Of a DNA stretch of 64,000 bases, positions 1 through 7,878 are shown in pieces. Location of the stretch: contig NZ_JAHZQZ020000012.1 in the NCBI RefSeq assembly GCF_019449275.2, positions 124,001-188,000 of the forward strand, given 5' to 3'. The position numbers and the translations under genes were made by a program. Positions within the stretch are counted from its first letter, which is position 1. Every line of letters starts with the position of its first letter. The notes beneath the pieces were generated by a model. That model made no database searches. It was not told where the DNA came from and worked only from the letters and a program-made list of their open reading frames with translations. The DNA is from Microbacterium sp. HD4P20. Lineage in GTDB: Bacteria > Actinomycetota > Actinomycetes > Actinomycetales > Microbacteriaceae.

Positions 1-1
1 G

Positions 2-658
2 ATTCTGCTCGCAGGCCTATCCTGGATGTCGGCCAACCGTCAGATCACCGGACTCCATGACGGGTTCCGCGACATCGCGACCAGCCGATGGCTGGGAATC
101 ACCGTCCCGACCTACGTGATGATCGTGATCGCGATGATCGCCTGGTACATCCTCGAGCGCACCACACTCGGGCGGAAGATGTATGCGGCCGGGTACAACG
201 CCGAAGGCGCCCGACTGGCGGGTGTGCACGTGTCGCTCCTTCGCATCGGCGCGTTGATCGCTTGTGGGGTTCTCGCTGCCATCGCGGGGATCCTGCTCAC
301 GTCCCGGCTCAACACCGGCGAACCAACCGTCGGGCCGGGCCTGCTGCTACCCGCATTGACCGCGGTGTTCCTCGGATCGACTCAATTCCGCGGAGGCCGC
401 TTCAACGTGTGGGGCACCTTGCTGGCCGTCTACGTACTTGCGGTGGGGATCAAGGGCCTTCAGCTGATCGGCTCGCCGCCGTACATCAGCGACCTGTTCA
501 ACGGAGTCGCACTGCTCCTCGCGGTCGGGTTGTCTCAATGGGAGAAGACGTCGGCGCGCACGGCGGCCATCCGCCGCTCGATCCCGTTCGGCAGGCGCCG
601 TGACCCGGAGTCGACCGGTGACGTCGAGAAGGAGCGGTCACCGAGTTTCACCGTTTAG
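2..658 (+). CDS. Sugar (ribose-type) ABC transporter permease, 5' truncated
   Basis: The reading frame is open from the window edge, so only the C-terminal 218 residues are visible. They contain several hydrophobic membrane segments and the RbsC/XylH-type permease pattern (residues like GRKMYAAGYNAEGARLAG, then LTAVFLGST and GGRFNVWGTLLAVYVLAVG). RbsC-family proteins form the membrane channel of importers for monosaccharides or autoinducer-like ligands. The ATPase and binding protein are presumably to the left of the window. The cytoplasmic tail is longer and more charged than usual. Nearly 100 bases separate it from the next gene, so co-transcription with the O-demethylase-like gene is possible but not shown. 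The family call is secure; the substrate is unknown. Confidence 0.9.
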   Translation: MLLAGLSWMSANRQITGLHDGFRDIATSRWLGITVPTYVMIVIAMIAWYILERTTLGRKMYAAGYNAEGARLAGVHVSLLRIGALIACGVLAAIAGILLTSRLNTGEPTVGPGLLLPALTAVFLGSTQFRGGRFNVWGTLLAVYVLAVGIKGLQLIGSPPYISDLFNGVALLLAVGLSQWEKTSARTAAIRRSIPFGRRRDPESTGDVEKERSPSFTV

Positions 659-714
659 CAGCGCGCACCCAGTCCCGAGTGTTCGCTCGATGGTCGAAGA
701 GTGCTTGTCCGAAT

Positions 715-730
715 CGCGGGAGGTCCCGCG
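715..730. other. Perfect GC-rich inverted repeat upstream of the first GcvT-like gene
   Basis: CGCGGGA, two bases, TCCCGCG. It forms a 6-bp stem with a 4-base loop ending 24 bases before the chosen GTG start. It could be a weak terminator of the permease transcript or a regulator site; there is no T-run. Confidence 0.4.
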
Positions 731-754
731 TCAGTTCCATCGATGGAGATCAAC

Positions 755-2083
755 GTGACAGATCCCACCCCGTTTCGCGCCTTCACGTCCGTCTTGCCAT
801 GGGAGTTCTCTCCCATGATGGGTCACCTGGAATACACCGGTTGGCGGGACGAGCAGTTGTCCTGGAAGACGACGTGCTACGTCGGCGACTGGACGTTCGT
901 CCCGCAGATTCGCGTGAAAGGTCCCGACGCAGTGAGGCTGTTCTCCGACTTGTCGGTGAACAGCTTCACCAGTCATGCCGTCGGTCGCGCAAAGCATTGC
1001 GTCATGTGCAACGAGGACGGCAAGGTCATCACGGAGGGGATCCTCTTCCGCCATGCTGAGGACGACTTCGAGTTCGAGGCCGCTTCCGCATGGGTGTGGT
1101 ATCACATCAAGACCGGCGGGTACGACGTCGATGTCTCGTTCCCCGTCACTCACAAGCTGCAGGTTTCCGGACCCACGGCGCTGCCCCTGCTCGAGGAGCT
1201 AAGCCGTACGACGTTGCGGGACGTGAGGTTCATGCACACCAAAGTGCTGTCGATCGTCGGTCACGAGGTGACCGCGCTGCGGCAGGGTATGGCCGGTGAG
1301 ATCGGTTTCGAGTTACACGGCCCTATCGAGCAGCATGATCTCATCCTCGACGCCGTTCTGAAGGCGGGCGAGAAGCACGGGATCCGACGGCTCGGCCGGC
1401 GCACGTTCCACCTCAATCACATCGAGGCCTCGTATCCCACGACAGGGATGGAGTACTGGAACGCGCTGAACGATGAGCGCCGCGAGGACTTCCACCGTTT
1501 CATCCAGGAAAACCCACCGCCGGAGTGGACAGCGATGCCGGGATGGCAGTGGTGGGGCGTGAGTCTCGCCGCCTCCTTGTTGGGGAGCTGGGATGGAGAC
1601 GACCTCACCGACCTTTATCGCAGCCCCGTAGAACTGGGCTGGGCCAACCGGATCGCCTTCGACCACGACTTCATCGGTCGCGACGCGCTCGAGCGAGAAC
1701 TCGCCAACCCGGGACGTACGATCGCAACGCTCGAGTTCAATAGCGAAGATGTCATTCGCATCTACGCGAGCCTCTTCGAAGAGGGCGAGTCGCTCTTGCC
1801 GCTGGACATCCCGCATCCTCCGTACATCACCGGATGGGCCGACTGGATCTTCGACGGAGACAAGAAGATCGGCCACTCCACGTTCCCGGGGTACAGCTAC
1901 TTCTTCAAGAAGGTGCTAGCGCTGGCGTTTATCGACAACGAGCACAACCGTGTCGGTCGGGAGGTCGAGATCCTCTGGGGAAACCCGCATGAGCGGCAGA
2001 CGAAGATCCGGGCGACGATCAAGCCCGCACCGTACAAGGCGGACAATCGCCGAATGGATCTGCAAGCCCCGCCCGCCGGGTAA
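755..2083 (+). CDS. GcvT-fold folate-dependent aminomethyl/O-methyl transferase (LigM/DesA-like), paralog 1
   Basis: A 442-residue protein of the GcvT/aminomethyltransferase superfamily, the length of LigM/DesA aryl O-demethylases (about 460-470) rather than of glycine-cleavage T protein (about 365-400). Motifs include TGWRDEQLSW near the N-terminus, ALRQGMAGEIGFELHG in the middle and FDHDFIGRDALE later, all shared with the two other paralogs in this window. The family moves a methyl group from a methoxylated aromatic (or DMSP/dimethylglycine in relatives) to tetrahydrofolate in the cytosol. GTG was chosen as the start because GGAG lies six bases upstream; an in-frame ATG twelve bases earlier lacks a Shine-Dalgarno sequence. 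It is the most divergent of the three: its central region (PEWTAMPGWQWWGVSL) replaces the LESGWxPxPLPA block, so its substrate may differ. Confidence 0.75.
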   Translation: MTDPTPFRAFTSVLPWEFSPMMGHLEYTGWRDEQLSWKTTCYVGDWTFVPQIRVKGPDAVRLFSDLSVNSFTSHAVGRAKHCVMCNEDGKVITEGILFRHAEDDFEFEAASAWVWYHIKTGGYDVDVSFPVTHKLQVSGPTALPLLEELSRTTLRDVRFMHTKVLSIVGHEVTALRQGMAGEIGFELHGPIEQHDLILDAVLKAGEKHGIRRLGRRTFHLNHIEASYPTTGMEYWNALNDERREDFHRFIQENPPPEWTAMPGWQWWGVSLAASLLGSWDGDDLTDLYRSPVELGWANRIAFDHDFIGRDALERELANPGRTIATLEFNSEDVIRIYASLFEEGESLLPLDIPHPPYITGWADWIFDGDKKIGHSTFPGYSYFFKKVLALAFIDNEHNRVGREVEILWGNPHERQTKIRATIKPAPYKADNRRMDLQAPPAG

Positions 2084-2258
2084 TGCATCTTGTCGCACGT
2101 TCAGCCACGATGACGAGCGTGGAGAACACCGCAGGGGAACCGCCGAGCCGTTGACGCAGAGAGGCCTGAGAACAGACGCAGGCCGCCCTCCAGGGGACCG
2201 CGTTCGTGAAGGTTCGGTGCGGGTTGGGCTCGATCTTGACAGGTCTTTCGGTGGCGGC

Positions 2259-3137
2259 TCAAAAGACGATGGTGTGATTCCCGTGGCGTATCACGCGGTC
2301 CTCCGCATGCCAGGCGACAGCCCGGGCGAGCACGGCACGCTCGACGTCGGCGCCACGGCGTTGCAGATCGGCGGCGCTGTCGGCGTGTGTGACACGTACG
2401 ACGTCTTGTTCGATGATCGGTCCCTCGTCGAGGTCCTTCGTGACGTAGTGGCTGGTCGCTCCGATGAGCTTTACGCCCCGCTCCTTGGCCTTCTTGTATG
2501 GCCCTGCGCCGATGAAGGCGGGCAAGAACGAGTGATGGATGTTGATCACTGGCACCCCGAGCTTCTCGATGAAATCCTCGGAGAGGATCTGCATGTACCG
2601 GGCAAGCACGACGAAGTCGACGTTCCCTTCGAGCAGGGAGAGTATCTTCGCCTCCGCCTCTGCTTTGTCCGGTCCCTGGGAGGGAACGTGGAAGAACGGG
2701 ATGCCGAAGGAGCGGACATCCTCGACCATGTTGGTGTGATTGGAGATCACCATGGGGATATTGGCAGGCAGCTCCGCGCGCCGATGTCGCCAGAGGAGCT
2801 CGAGGAGGCAATGGTCCGAGGTTGAGGCGAGGATCGCCATGCGCTTGAGGACCGACTGGTCGGTGAGCTGCCACGTCAGGTTGAAGCCCTTGCCGAGCGT
2901 GGCGGCGAGGTCTGCTTCGATCTCGGGAATCGCCGCACGCAGATCTTTGCGGTGGAAGACGACGCGCTGGAAAAACGCGCCGCCCTCGGCGTCTTCCGAG
3001 TACTGGTCCAATTGAACGATGTTGCCGTGGTTGCGGGCGATGAGGGTGGACACTGCCGCGACGATGCCGGGGCGGTCGTCACCGTAGACGATGAGGCAGG
3101 CGGTGTCAGGCTGACCGGTGGTGGGTGTGGTGGTCAC
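2259..3137 (-). CDS. purU: Formyltetrahydrofolate deformylase PurU
   Basis: A 292-residue protein with an N-terminal ACT domain (residues about 10-90, VYGDDRPGIVAAVSTLIA) and a C-terminal formyltransferase-fold hydrolase domain. INIHHSFLPAFIGA and DLDEGPIIEQD carry the catalytic His and Asp of the family. PurU hydrolyses 10-formyl-THF to THF and formate. The GTG start is chosen because it overlaps the TGA of the upstream MetF-like gene (GTGA) and has AAGGA upstream. Coupling to MetF and an O-demethylase-like gene suggests that it regenerates THF and discards demethylation-derived C1 units as formate, rather than serving purine synthesis. Last gene of the minus-strand operon. Confidence 0.93.
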   Translation of the reverse strand: MTTTPTTGQPDTACLIVYGDDRPGIVAAVSTLIARNHGNIVQLDQYSEDAEGGAFFQRVVFHRKDLRAAIPEIEADLAATLGKGFNLTWQLTDQSVLKRMAILASTSDHCLLELLWRHRRAELPANIPMVISNHTNMVEDVRSFGIPFFHVPSQGPDKAEAEAKILSLLEGNVDFVVLARYMQILSEDFIEKLGVPVINIHHSFLPAFIGAGPYKKAKERGVKLIGATSHYVTKDLDEGPIIEQDVVRVTHADSAADLQRRGADVERAVLARAVAWHAEDRVIRHGNHTIVF

Positions 3138-4030
3138 TGCGCACTTTCCTTGCTCGTTCGGGGAGCGACCTTGAATTCGCGGGCCCATTCGCTCGTCGCG
3201 AGAAGTCCTCCGAATGCGTAGAGGTGAATCTTGACGGAGCCGGTGGCCGGTTGTGCGGCCAGCTCGGCTGCCAGGTCGTTGACGAAGGTGTCGGGTCCGG
3301 CAGTGCCAAGGAGGTTGGTGATGGAGAAGCCGTACTTCTTGACAATTGCTGTGTTCGCGCCGATGCCAAATCGTCGGGCGAAACCGAGGAGGCGTTTGAT
3401 GCCGGCCGGACCGGGTACGCCCAGCCGGATGGTCGCGTCGATGCCGCGGCCCCGCACGTCCTGGATCCAGGTGAGGATGGGATCGGTGTCGAACCCGAAC
3501 TGAGTCAGGATCGTGGTCTCCAGGCCCTGGAGTTTGAGGCTGCTGGCCTTCATCTCGAGTTGGTCCCACAGGTCGGGAGTGGGGATGTCCGGGTGTCCTT
3601 CGGGGTAGCCGGCGATGTTCACCTCGCGCACCCCGTACTCCTGGAAGATCCCGGTGGCGATCAGGTCGTACGCGGACGCGTAAGGCCCCAGTGGTTCGGA
3701 TGGGTCTCCACCCACCGCGAAAACGGAATCCAACGCGCCCACTTCACCGAGCGCATTCAGGAACTCGCGCAGCTCGGTCTCTGAGCTCAGCCGCCGCGCG
3801 GAGATGTGCGGTACCGGTAGGAACCCGTTGTCTCGGACCGCTTTGGCCGCGGCGACTCGCATCGGCAGGTCCTCGTTGCCGAGGAACGTGACGTTGATCT
3901 TGGTTCCTTGGGGTATGACTGCCCTAGCTTCGAGCAGGGCGGGAATGTCCTTCCCGGTCATCTCGAGCGAGAAGTCTTCGACGAGCGCGCGTGCTGCTGC
4001 GGTGTCGGAGGCAGGCGTCGGAGGGGTCAT
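3134..4030 (-). CDS. Methylenetetrahydrofolate reductase-like protein (MetF family)
   Basis: A 298-residue TIM-barrel protein of the MTHFR family, which interconverts 5-methyl-THF and 5,10-methylene-THF with FAD. Visible family features are KINVTFLGNEDLPMRV, PVPHISARRL, VFAVGGDP and YPEGHPDIP. The ATG is preceded by GAAAGG; an upstream in-frame ATG gives an unlikely N-terminal extension. In LigM/DesA organisms a MetF runs towards oxidation to clear the methyl-THF made by O-demethylation. Its position between a GcvT-like O-demethylase and purU fits that role better than methionine biosynthesis. Translation is coupled to purU through a 4-base overlap. A long perfect hairpin precedes the gene. 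Confidence 0.88.
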   Translation of the reverse strand: MTPPTPASDTAAARALVEDFSLEMTGKDIPALLEARAVIPQGTKINVTFLGNEDLPMRVAAAKAVRDNGFLPVPHISARRLSSETELREFLNALGEVGALDSVFAVGGDPSEPLGPYASAYDLIATGIFQEYGVREVNIAGYPEGHPDIPTPDLWDQLEMKASSLKLQGLETTILTQFGFDTDPILTWIQDVRGRGIDATIRLGVPGPAGIKRLLGFARRFGIGANTAIVKKYGFSITNLLGTAGPDTFVNDLAAELAAQPATGSVKIHLYAFGGLLATSEWAREFKVAPRTSKESAQ

Positions 4031-4053
4031 GAGAGGGCCTTTCAGGCGATGGG

Positions 4054-4090
4054 AACGGGGTGGTGAGACGCGTGCTCTCACCACCCCGTT
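4054..4090. terminator. Perfect 15-bp hairpin inside the O-demethylase-metF operon
   Basis: AACGGGGTGGTGAGA, 7-base loop CGCGTGC, then its exact complement. It lies just after the stop of the O-demethylase-like gene and about 24 bases before the metF start, reading on the minus strand. There is no T-run. It may be a partial terminator or a 3' stabiliser that lets the upstream genes be expressed more than metF-purU. Confidence 0.65.
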
Positions 4091-4099
4091 TCGGAGGGT

Positions 4100-5488
4100 T
4101 TAGCTGACGCCGACGTTCGAGCGGTACTCGCCGCGCGCCTTGGCGACCAGCGGTGCCGGCTGCACGGTGGCGCGGATCTTGACCTGCACGTGGTCCTCGA
4201 CCTGCACCTTGCTGGAAGGGGTCGGTTCGCCCCACACGAGGACGACCTCTGTTCCCGGCTCGGCGAACGCCTCGTCGACGACGGAGACCGACAGGAACGA
4301 TCTTTCGTTGGCGGAGTACCCGGTGTGCGTGGAGCGGCCGACGTAGGCTCCGTCAGGCGACTCGATGCGGTCGTAGTGGTACGTCGCATAGTGCGCGATC
4401 GGGAGGTTGAAGAACTTCGCGCCCGGGCCAGGGTGGAACATCGACCCGAACGCCTTCTCCGTGTCGTTACCGTTCCACACGAGCGTCACCTTGCGGTTGG
4501 CGGTGGAGCGACCGCTCTCGACCTGCTTCTCCAGCGCCTCGCGACCGATGAAGTCGTGGTCGAACTTGGTGATGCGGCCGTAGCCGACGTCATAGGGGGA
4601 GAAGTAGTAGTCCTCGATGTTCTCCGAGTAGAAGCTGCCTCCGAGCGACACGTTCGCGTCGATCTCGTCAGCGGGCAGCCAACGGCGGAACGCCGCCGTG
4701 CTCTCACCCGAGTAGAACGCCGGCAGCGGACGAGGCAGCCACCCGGACTCGAGCGAGTTCGTCAGGTATGCGCGACCGCCGACCTGCACGAGACCATGCT
4801 TCTTGCCCGCCTCGATCAGCGCCCCTACGACCGCCTCGCGGTCAGCCCATGGGCCGACGAACTCGAAGCCGGGCTCGGCAGCCATGCCGTGGCGGAGCGC
4901 CCGCACCGTCTTGCCGCCGATCGTGAACCGTGCGCCATGGAAGAACTTGACCGTGGGCGGCTCCTCCCCGAGCGCGTCGCGAATCACGTCGATGGCGCCG
5001 GGTCCCTGCACCTCGTAGCGGTATTCCTTCGGATCGCCTTTCCGTGCGTACGACGGGTTGTCGCGCGAGATCTCGACGTCGTAGCCGCCGGTCTCGGCGT
5101 GAAACTGCAGCCAGTTGATGGTGGGAGGCACACCGACGGCCTGGTACTCGTCCTCCTCGTACCGGAAGAGGATGTTGTCGCCAATCAGTTGCCCTTGATC
5201 ATTGGTTGCGACGTACTGCTTGGCGGAGTTGATCGGGAAGTTCTCGACGCTGTTGACCGCGGTGTCGCGGATCAGCTTCAGAGCGTCGGGGCCCTTGATG
5301 TTCAGATCCGCCATGTGATGGGACTGGTCGAACAGTACGGCGGTGCGCCGCCAAGCCAGCTGCTCATCACGCCAATTTGTGAACTCCGGGGTGACCGGGG
5401 TGCTGACGATGGGCGGTGACTGCGACTCCCACAGCAGCGTGTGGGGGCTTCCGGCTTCGGCGATGGCCTCTTCGAGGTTGTGAGCCAC
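4100..5488 (-). CDS. GcvT-fold O-demethylase-like protein (LigM/DesA type), paralog 2
   Basis: A 462-residue protein, full length for THF-dependent vanillate/syringate O-demethylases. It carries the family's blocks in order: FTNWRDEQLAWRRT (about residue 30), FDQSHHMADLNIKGPDAL, ALRHGMAAEPGFEFVGP, LESGWLPRPLPAFYSGE, SLGGSFYSENIEDYYFSPYDVGYG, FDHDFIGREALEKQ and GYSANERSFLS, ending in a KIRATVQPAPL tail. The expected reaction is Ar-OCH3 + THF giving Ar-OH + 5-methyl-THF. GTG is chosen for its AAAGGAG eight bases upstream and because it aligns with paralog 3; an ATG overlapping the upstream stop (TGATG) would add 17 residues. Its neighbours are LigJ-like, metF and purU. The aromatic substrate cannot be read from sequence. 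Confidence 0.85.
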   Translation of the reverse strand: MAHNLEEAIAEAGSPHTLLWESQSPPIVSTPVTPEFTNWRDEQLAWRRTAVLFDQSHHMADLNIKGPDALKLIRDTAVNSVENFPINSAKQYVATNDQGQLIGDNILFRYEEDEYQAVGVPPTINWLQFHAETGGYDVEISRDNPSYARKGDPKEYRYEVQGPGAIDVIRDALGEEPPTVKFFHGARFTIGGKTVRALRHGMAAEPGFEFVGPWADREAVVGALIEAGKKHGLVQVGGRAYLTNSLESGWLPRPLPAFYSGESTAAFRRWLPADEIDANVSLGGSFYSENIEDYYFSPYDVGYGRITKFDHDFIGREALEKQVESGRSTANRKVTLVWNGNDTEKAFGSMFHPGPGAKFFNLPIAHYATYHYDRIESPDGAYVGRSTHTGYSANERSFLSVSVVDEAFAEPGTEVVLVWGEPTPSSKVQVEDHVQVKIRATVQPAPLVAKARGEYRSNVGVS

Positions 5489-5538
5489 GGTGTTGTCTCC
5501 TTTGGTGGTGTGGTGGCGGGGTTCTTCGTTGCTCGTCA

Positions 5539-6453
5539 TCAGGCTGCGTGGGTGGTGAAGCTGGGGTCGAACACGCCGGTGGCGCGCTCCCGGTCGTTCT
5601 CTTCGACCAGGCCGGCCTGGATCATGACGTCGATGGTGGTTGCGAGGGCTGTCGGCGACACGCGCAGGCCGTCCGGCCACATACCCAGGTCGCGGGTGTA
5701 CGCCAGTCCGCGGGCGGCGAGTTCTGGATCGTCTGGCGTGGTCAGGCCCTGATAGACGCGCCGCGTGACCGTGTCGTTGGCGGCATCGTTGACGATCGCA
5801 TGAGCTTCGCTGAGCGCGGCGATGAGCCGGCTCACCGCGTCACGGTTCTCGTCGAGCCACTGCTGGTTGCCGATGACTGCAGCGAAGATGATCTCGGGGA
5901 TCACGTCTGGGATCTCGCCGACCAGCCCATACCCCTCGCGCTCAGCCAGGAAGTTCCACGGCGCCGGTTGCGGCGCGGCGTCGATCTCGTCGCGCTCCAG
6001 GGCTGCCCACCGAGCGGTGTGGACGCCGGCGAGGACGAACTCGTAGTCGCCGGGGTAGTGCAGTCCCACTGTCCCCAGGAGCGGGCGACTGTACAGCGCG
6101 GTCCCCTCCGTCAGCGAGGATGTTCCGATGCGCTTGCCACGCAGGCCGGCCAGATCGGGAATGCCAGGTCTGGCCACCATCGACATCGGAAGGCGCTCGG
6201 AGTTGGAGCCGACGATGCGCAGCGCGCCGCCGGTGAGGTAGTCCGCGACAGCGCCTTCGGGTGGGGTGATCGCCAGGTCTGCGGTGCCCTCCCGCACGGC
6301 GGTGGTGGCCTTGTCCACGGAGCCCAGGCGCTGGTAGTCGATGGACAGGCCGTTATCGGCGAACAGGCCCTGTTCCTCGGCGACGAAGACCGGCAGCCAG
6401 TTGAACCCCTGGGCTCCGCCGGCAAAGCGAATCGTGGTCGGTGTCTGGGGCAT
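5539..6453 (-). CDS. NMT1/SsuA-type substrate-binding-like protein without export signal
   Basis: A 304-residue protein with the periplasmic-binding type II fold typical of SsuA/TauA/THI5 proteins (FNWLPVFVAEEQGLFADNGL, then AVREGTADLAITPPEG and PDLAGLRGKRIGTSS). The ATG has AAGGAG five bases upstream. The N-terminus (MPQTPTTIRFAGG) has no hydrophobic segment and no lipobox Cys, and no in-frame upstream start supplies one. No permease or ATPase lies in this operon. It may be a cytosolic ligand-binding protein or an enzyme built on this fold, as 4,5-dihydroxyphthalate decarboxylase is, rather than a transporter component. It sits between the LigJ-like and O-demethylase genes, its stop one base from a possible alternative start of the latter. 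Confidence 0.75.
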   Translation of the reverse strand: MPQTPTTIRFAGGAQGFNWLPVFVAEEQGLFADNGLSIDYQRLGSVDKATTAVREGTADLAITPPEGAVADYLTGGALRIVGSNSERLPMSMVARPGIPDLAGLRGKRIGTSSLTEGTALYSRPLLGTVGLHYPGDYEFVLAGVHTARWAALERDEIDAAPQPAPWNFLAEREGYGLVGEIPDVIPEIIFAAVIGNQQWLDENRDAVSRLIAALSEAHAIVNDAANDTVTRRVYQGLTTPDDPELAARGLAYTRDLGMWPDGLRVSPTALATTIDVMIQAGLVEENDRERATGVFDPSFTTHAA

Positions 6454-6475
6454 GATTGCTCCTTGTCCTGATCGG

Positions 6476-7495
6476 TCAGCGGCCCTGGGCCGTGAGTCGG
6501 GCGTCCAGCCGGGGGTACACGCGCCGGGCATTGCCCTCGAACACCGCGCGCTTCGCCGCGTCGTCGAGAGCGAGTGCGTCGATGTACTGCTTCGTGTCGT
6601 CGAATGGCTGCCCGGTCTCTGGGTCGGTTGTCTTGACGGCGCCGAGGAGTTCGGATCCGAAGAGGAGGTTGTCGGCGTCGATCACGTCGAACAGCAGGTC
6701 GATCCCGGGCTGGTGGTACACGCAGGTGTCGAAGAACACGTTGCGCATCAGGTGCTCGGACAGGGGCGGTCTGCCGAGCGCAGCGGCCAGGCCGCGGTAA
6801 CGCCCCCAGTGGTACGGGACGGCCCCGCCGCCGTGCGGGATGATCAACCGCAGATTGGGGTGCCGCTCGAACAGGTCGCCCTGCAGCAGCTGCATGAACA
6901 CGATCGTGTCGGCGGCGAGGTAGTGCGCTCCGGTGGTGTGCACCGCGGGTTGGTGTGACGCTGAGACGTGCAGCATCGCGGGGGAGTCGAGCTCCTCCAG
7001 GCGGTCCCACAACGGCTCCCAGTAGGGATCGTCCAGCGCAGGGCCGGACCAGGAGCCACCCGTCGGATCGGGGTTGAGGTTGCAGCCGACGAAGCCGGCC
7101 CCGATGCAACGCTCCAGTTCGGCGATCACGGGTCGAAGATCACCCCGCGGCGTCTGCGGCAGCTGGCAGACGCCTGCGAACCGGCCCGGGAACAGCTCCA
7201 CGATCCGTGCGATGGTGTCGTTGCTCAGGCGAGCCCAGTCGTTCGCGATCTGTTGGTCCGTGTAGTGATGGCTCATCCCGGCGGCGCGAGGCGACAGGAT
7301 GGTGAGGTCGGTGCCCCGCTCGCGTTGCAGCCTCAGCTGGTTTGCCTCGATGATCTCTCGTAGCTCGTCGTCCGGTATGCCTTCGAACGGCTCCGGGGTG
7401 GAGCCTCGGCCTTCGAGGTAGTCGACCTGCGAGCGCCGGAAGGCGTGGAACGCGGGGGGCTCGGTCGTAAAGTGACCGTGGCAGTCGATGATCAT
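6476..7495 (-). CDS. 4-oxalomesaconate hydratase-like amidohydrolase (LigJ type)
   Basis: A 339-residue protein of the ACMSD/amidohydrolase-2 family. It agrees closely in length and wording with LigJ, the 4-oxalomesaconate hydratase of the protocatechuate/gallate 4,5-cleavage pathway: MIIDCHGHFTT at the start, ANQLRLQRERGTDLTILSPR, GCNLNPDPTGG, AMLHVSASHQPAVHTTGAHY, LIIPHGGGAVPYHWGR and NVFFDTCVYHQPGI. The HxH near the N-terminus and later His and Asp residues would bind zinc. First gene of the minus-strand operon, preceded by GGAGGGAGGAG. No LigAB, LigC, LigI or LigK is visible in the window, so the rest of the ring-cleavage route must lie elsewhere. A related hydratase or decarboxylase role cannot be excluded. 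Confidence 0.82.
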   Translation of the reverse strand: MIIDCHGHFTTEPPAFHAFRRSQVDYLEGRGSTPEPFEGIPDDELREIIEANQLRLQRERGTDLTILSPRAAGMSHHYTDQQIANDWARLSNDTIARIVELFPGRFAGVCQLPQTPRGDLRPVIAELERCIGAGFVGCNLNPDPTGGSWSGPALDDPYWEPLWDRLEELDSPAMLHVSASHQPAVHTTGAHYLAADTIVFMQLLQGDLFERHPNLRLIIPHGGGAVPYHWGRYRGLAAALGRPPLSEHLMRNVFFDTCVYHQPGIDLLFDVIDADNLLFGSELLGAVKTTDPETGQPFDDTKQYIDALALDDAAKRAVFEGNARRVYPRLDARLTAQGR

Positions 7496-7878
7496 GCCCG
7501 TACCACTCCTCCCTCCGAGTCAATATCGGGTTGGCGCCGATCGCTGCGGGGGGCACCGATGCCGGGACCGCGCACCGATTGCGCTTTCGTCATTCATCGT
7601 GACAGCGCCTCAAATTGGGGTAAAGCGGATAAAATCCACTCCCGAGTTCGACTTAGCCGAATTAGTACCTGCGTCATTCTGATTGCAGGAGCGGAGGTCC
7701 AACTCATAAAACTCGGTTCGCAATCGGATGCGCAGAGCATGAATAGCCAGCGCAGGCAATGCCTTCCTGCATTTCGCCGGATCGTCACAATTCGAAGCCC
7801 TCACATCAGCGATGGAATGATGACCGTTGTACGCAGCGGCAGCGGCGTTCTCTAGGCCACACCACGGGATCGAGTCAT
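7496..7878. promoter_or_regulatory. Divergent intergenic region between the LigJ operon and the MetE-like gene
   Basis: About 380 bases without a convincing gene. It is visibly AT-richer than its surroundings. GGATAAAATCC (a short palindrome around 7630) and several T-rich stretches are present. It must hold the promoters of both flanking units. I could not assign clear -35/-10 pairs, and the short open frames lack ribosome sites and family features. Confidence 0.55.

Noticed and set aside
2163..2184. GGCCTG-N10-CAGGCC hairpin between the convergent first GcvT-like gene and purU
   Set aside because: Only a 6-bp stem with no T-run; too weak to call a terminator.
1950..2825. A 291-codon plus-strand frame
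   Set aside because: Overlaps the end of the first GcvT-like gene and is antisense of purU.
4190..6471. Long plus-strand frames of 409 and 351 codons
   Set aside because: Antisense of the O-demethylase and binding-protein genes; no ribosome sites or motifs.
7594..7804. Small frames in the 380-base divergent gap
   Set aside because: No ribosome sites, overlapping on both frames, no recognisable sequence.
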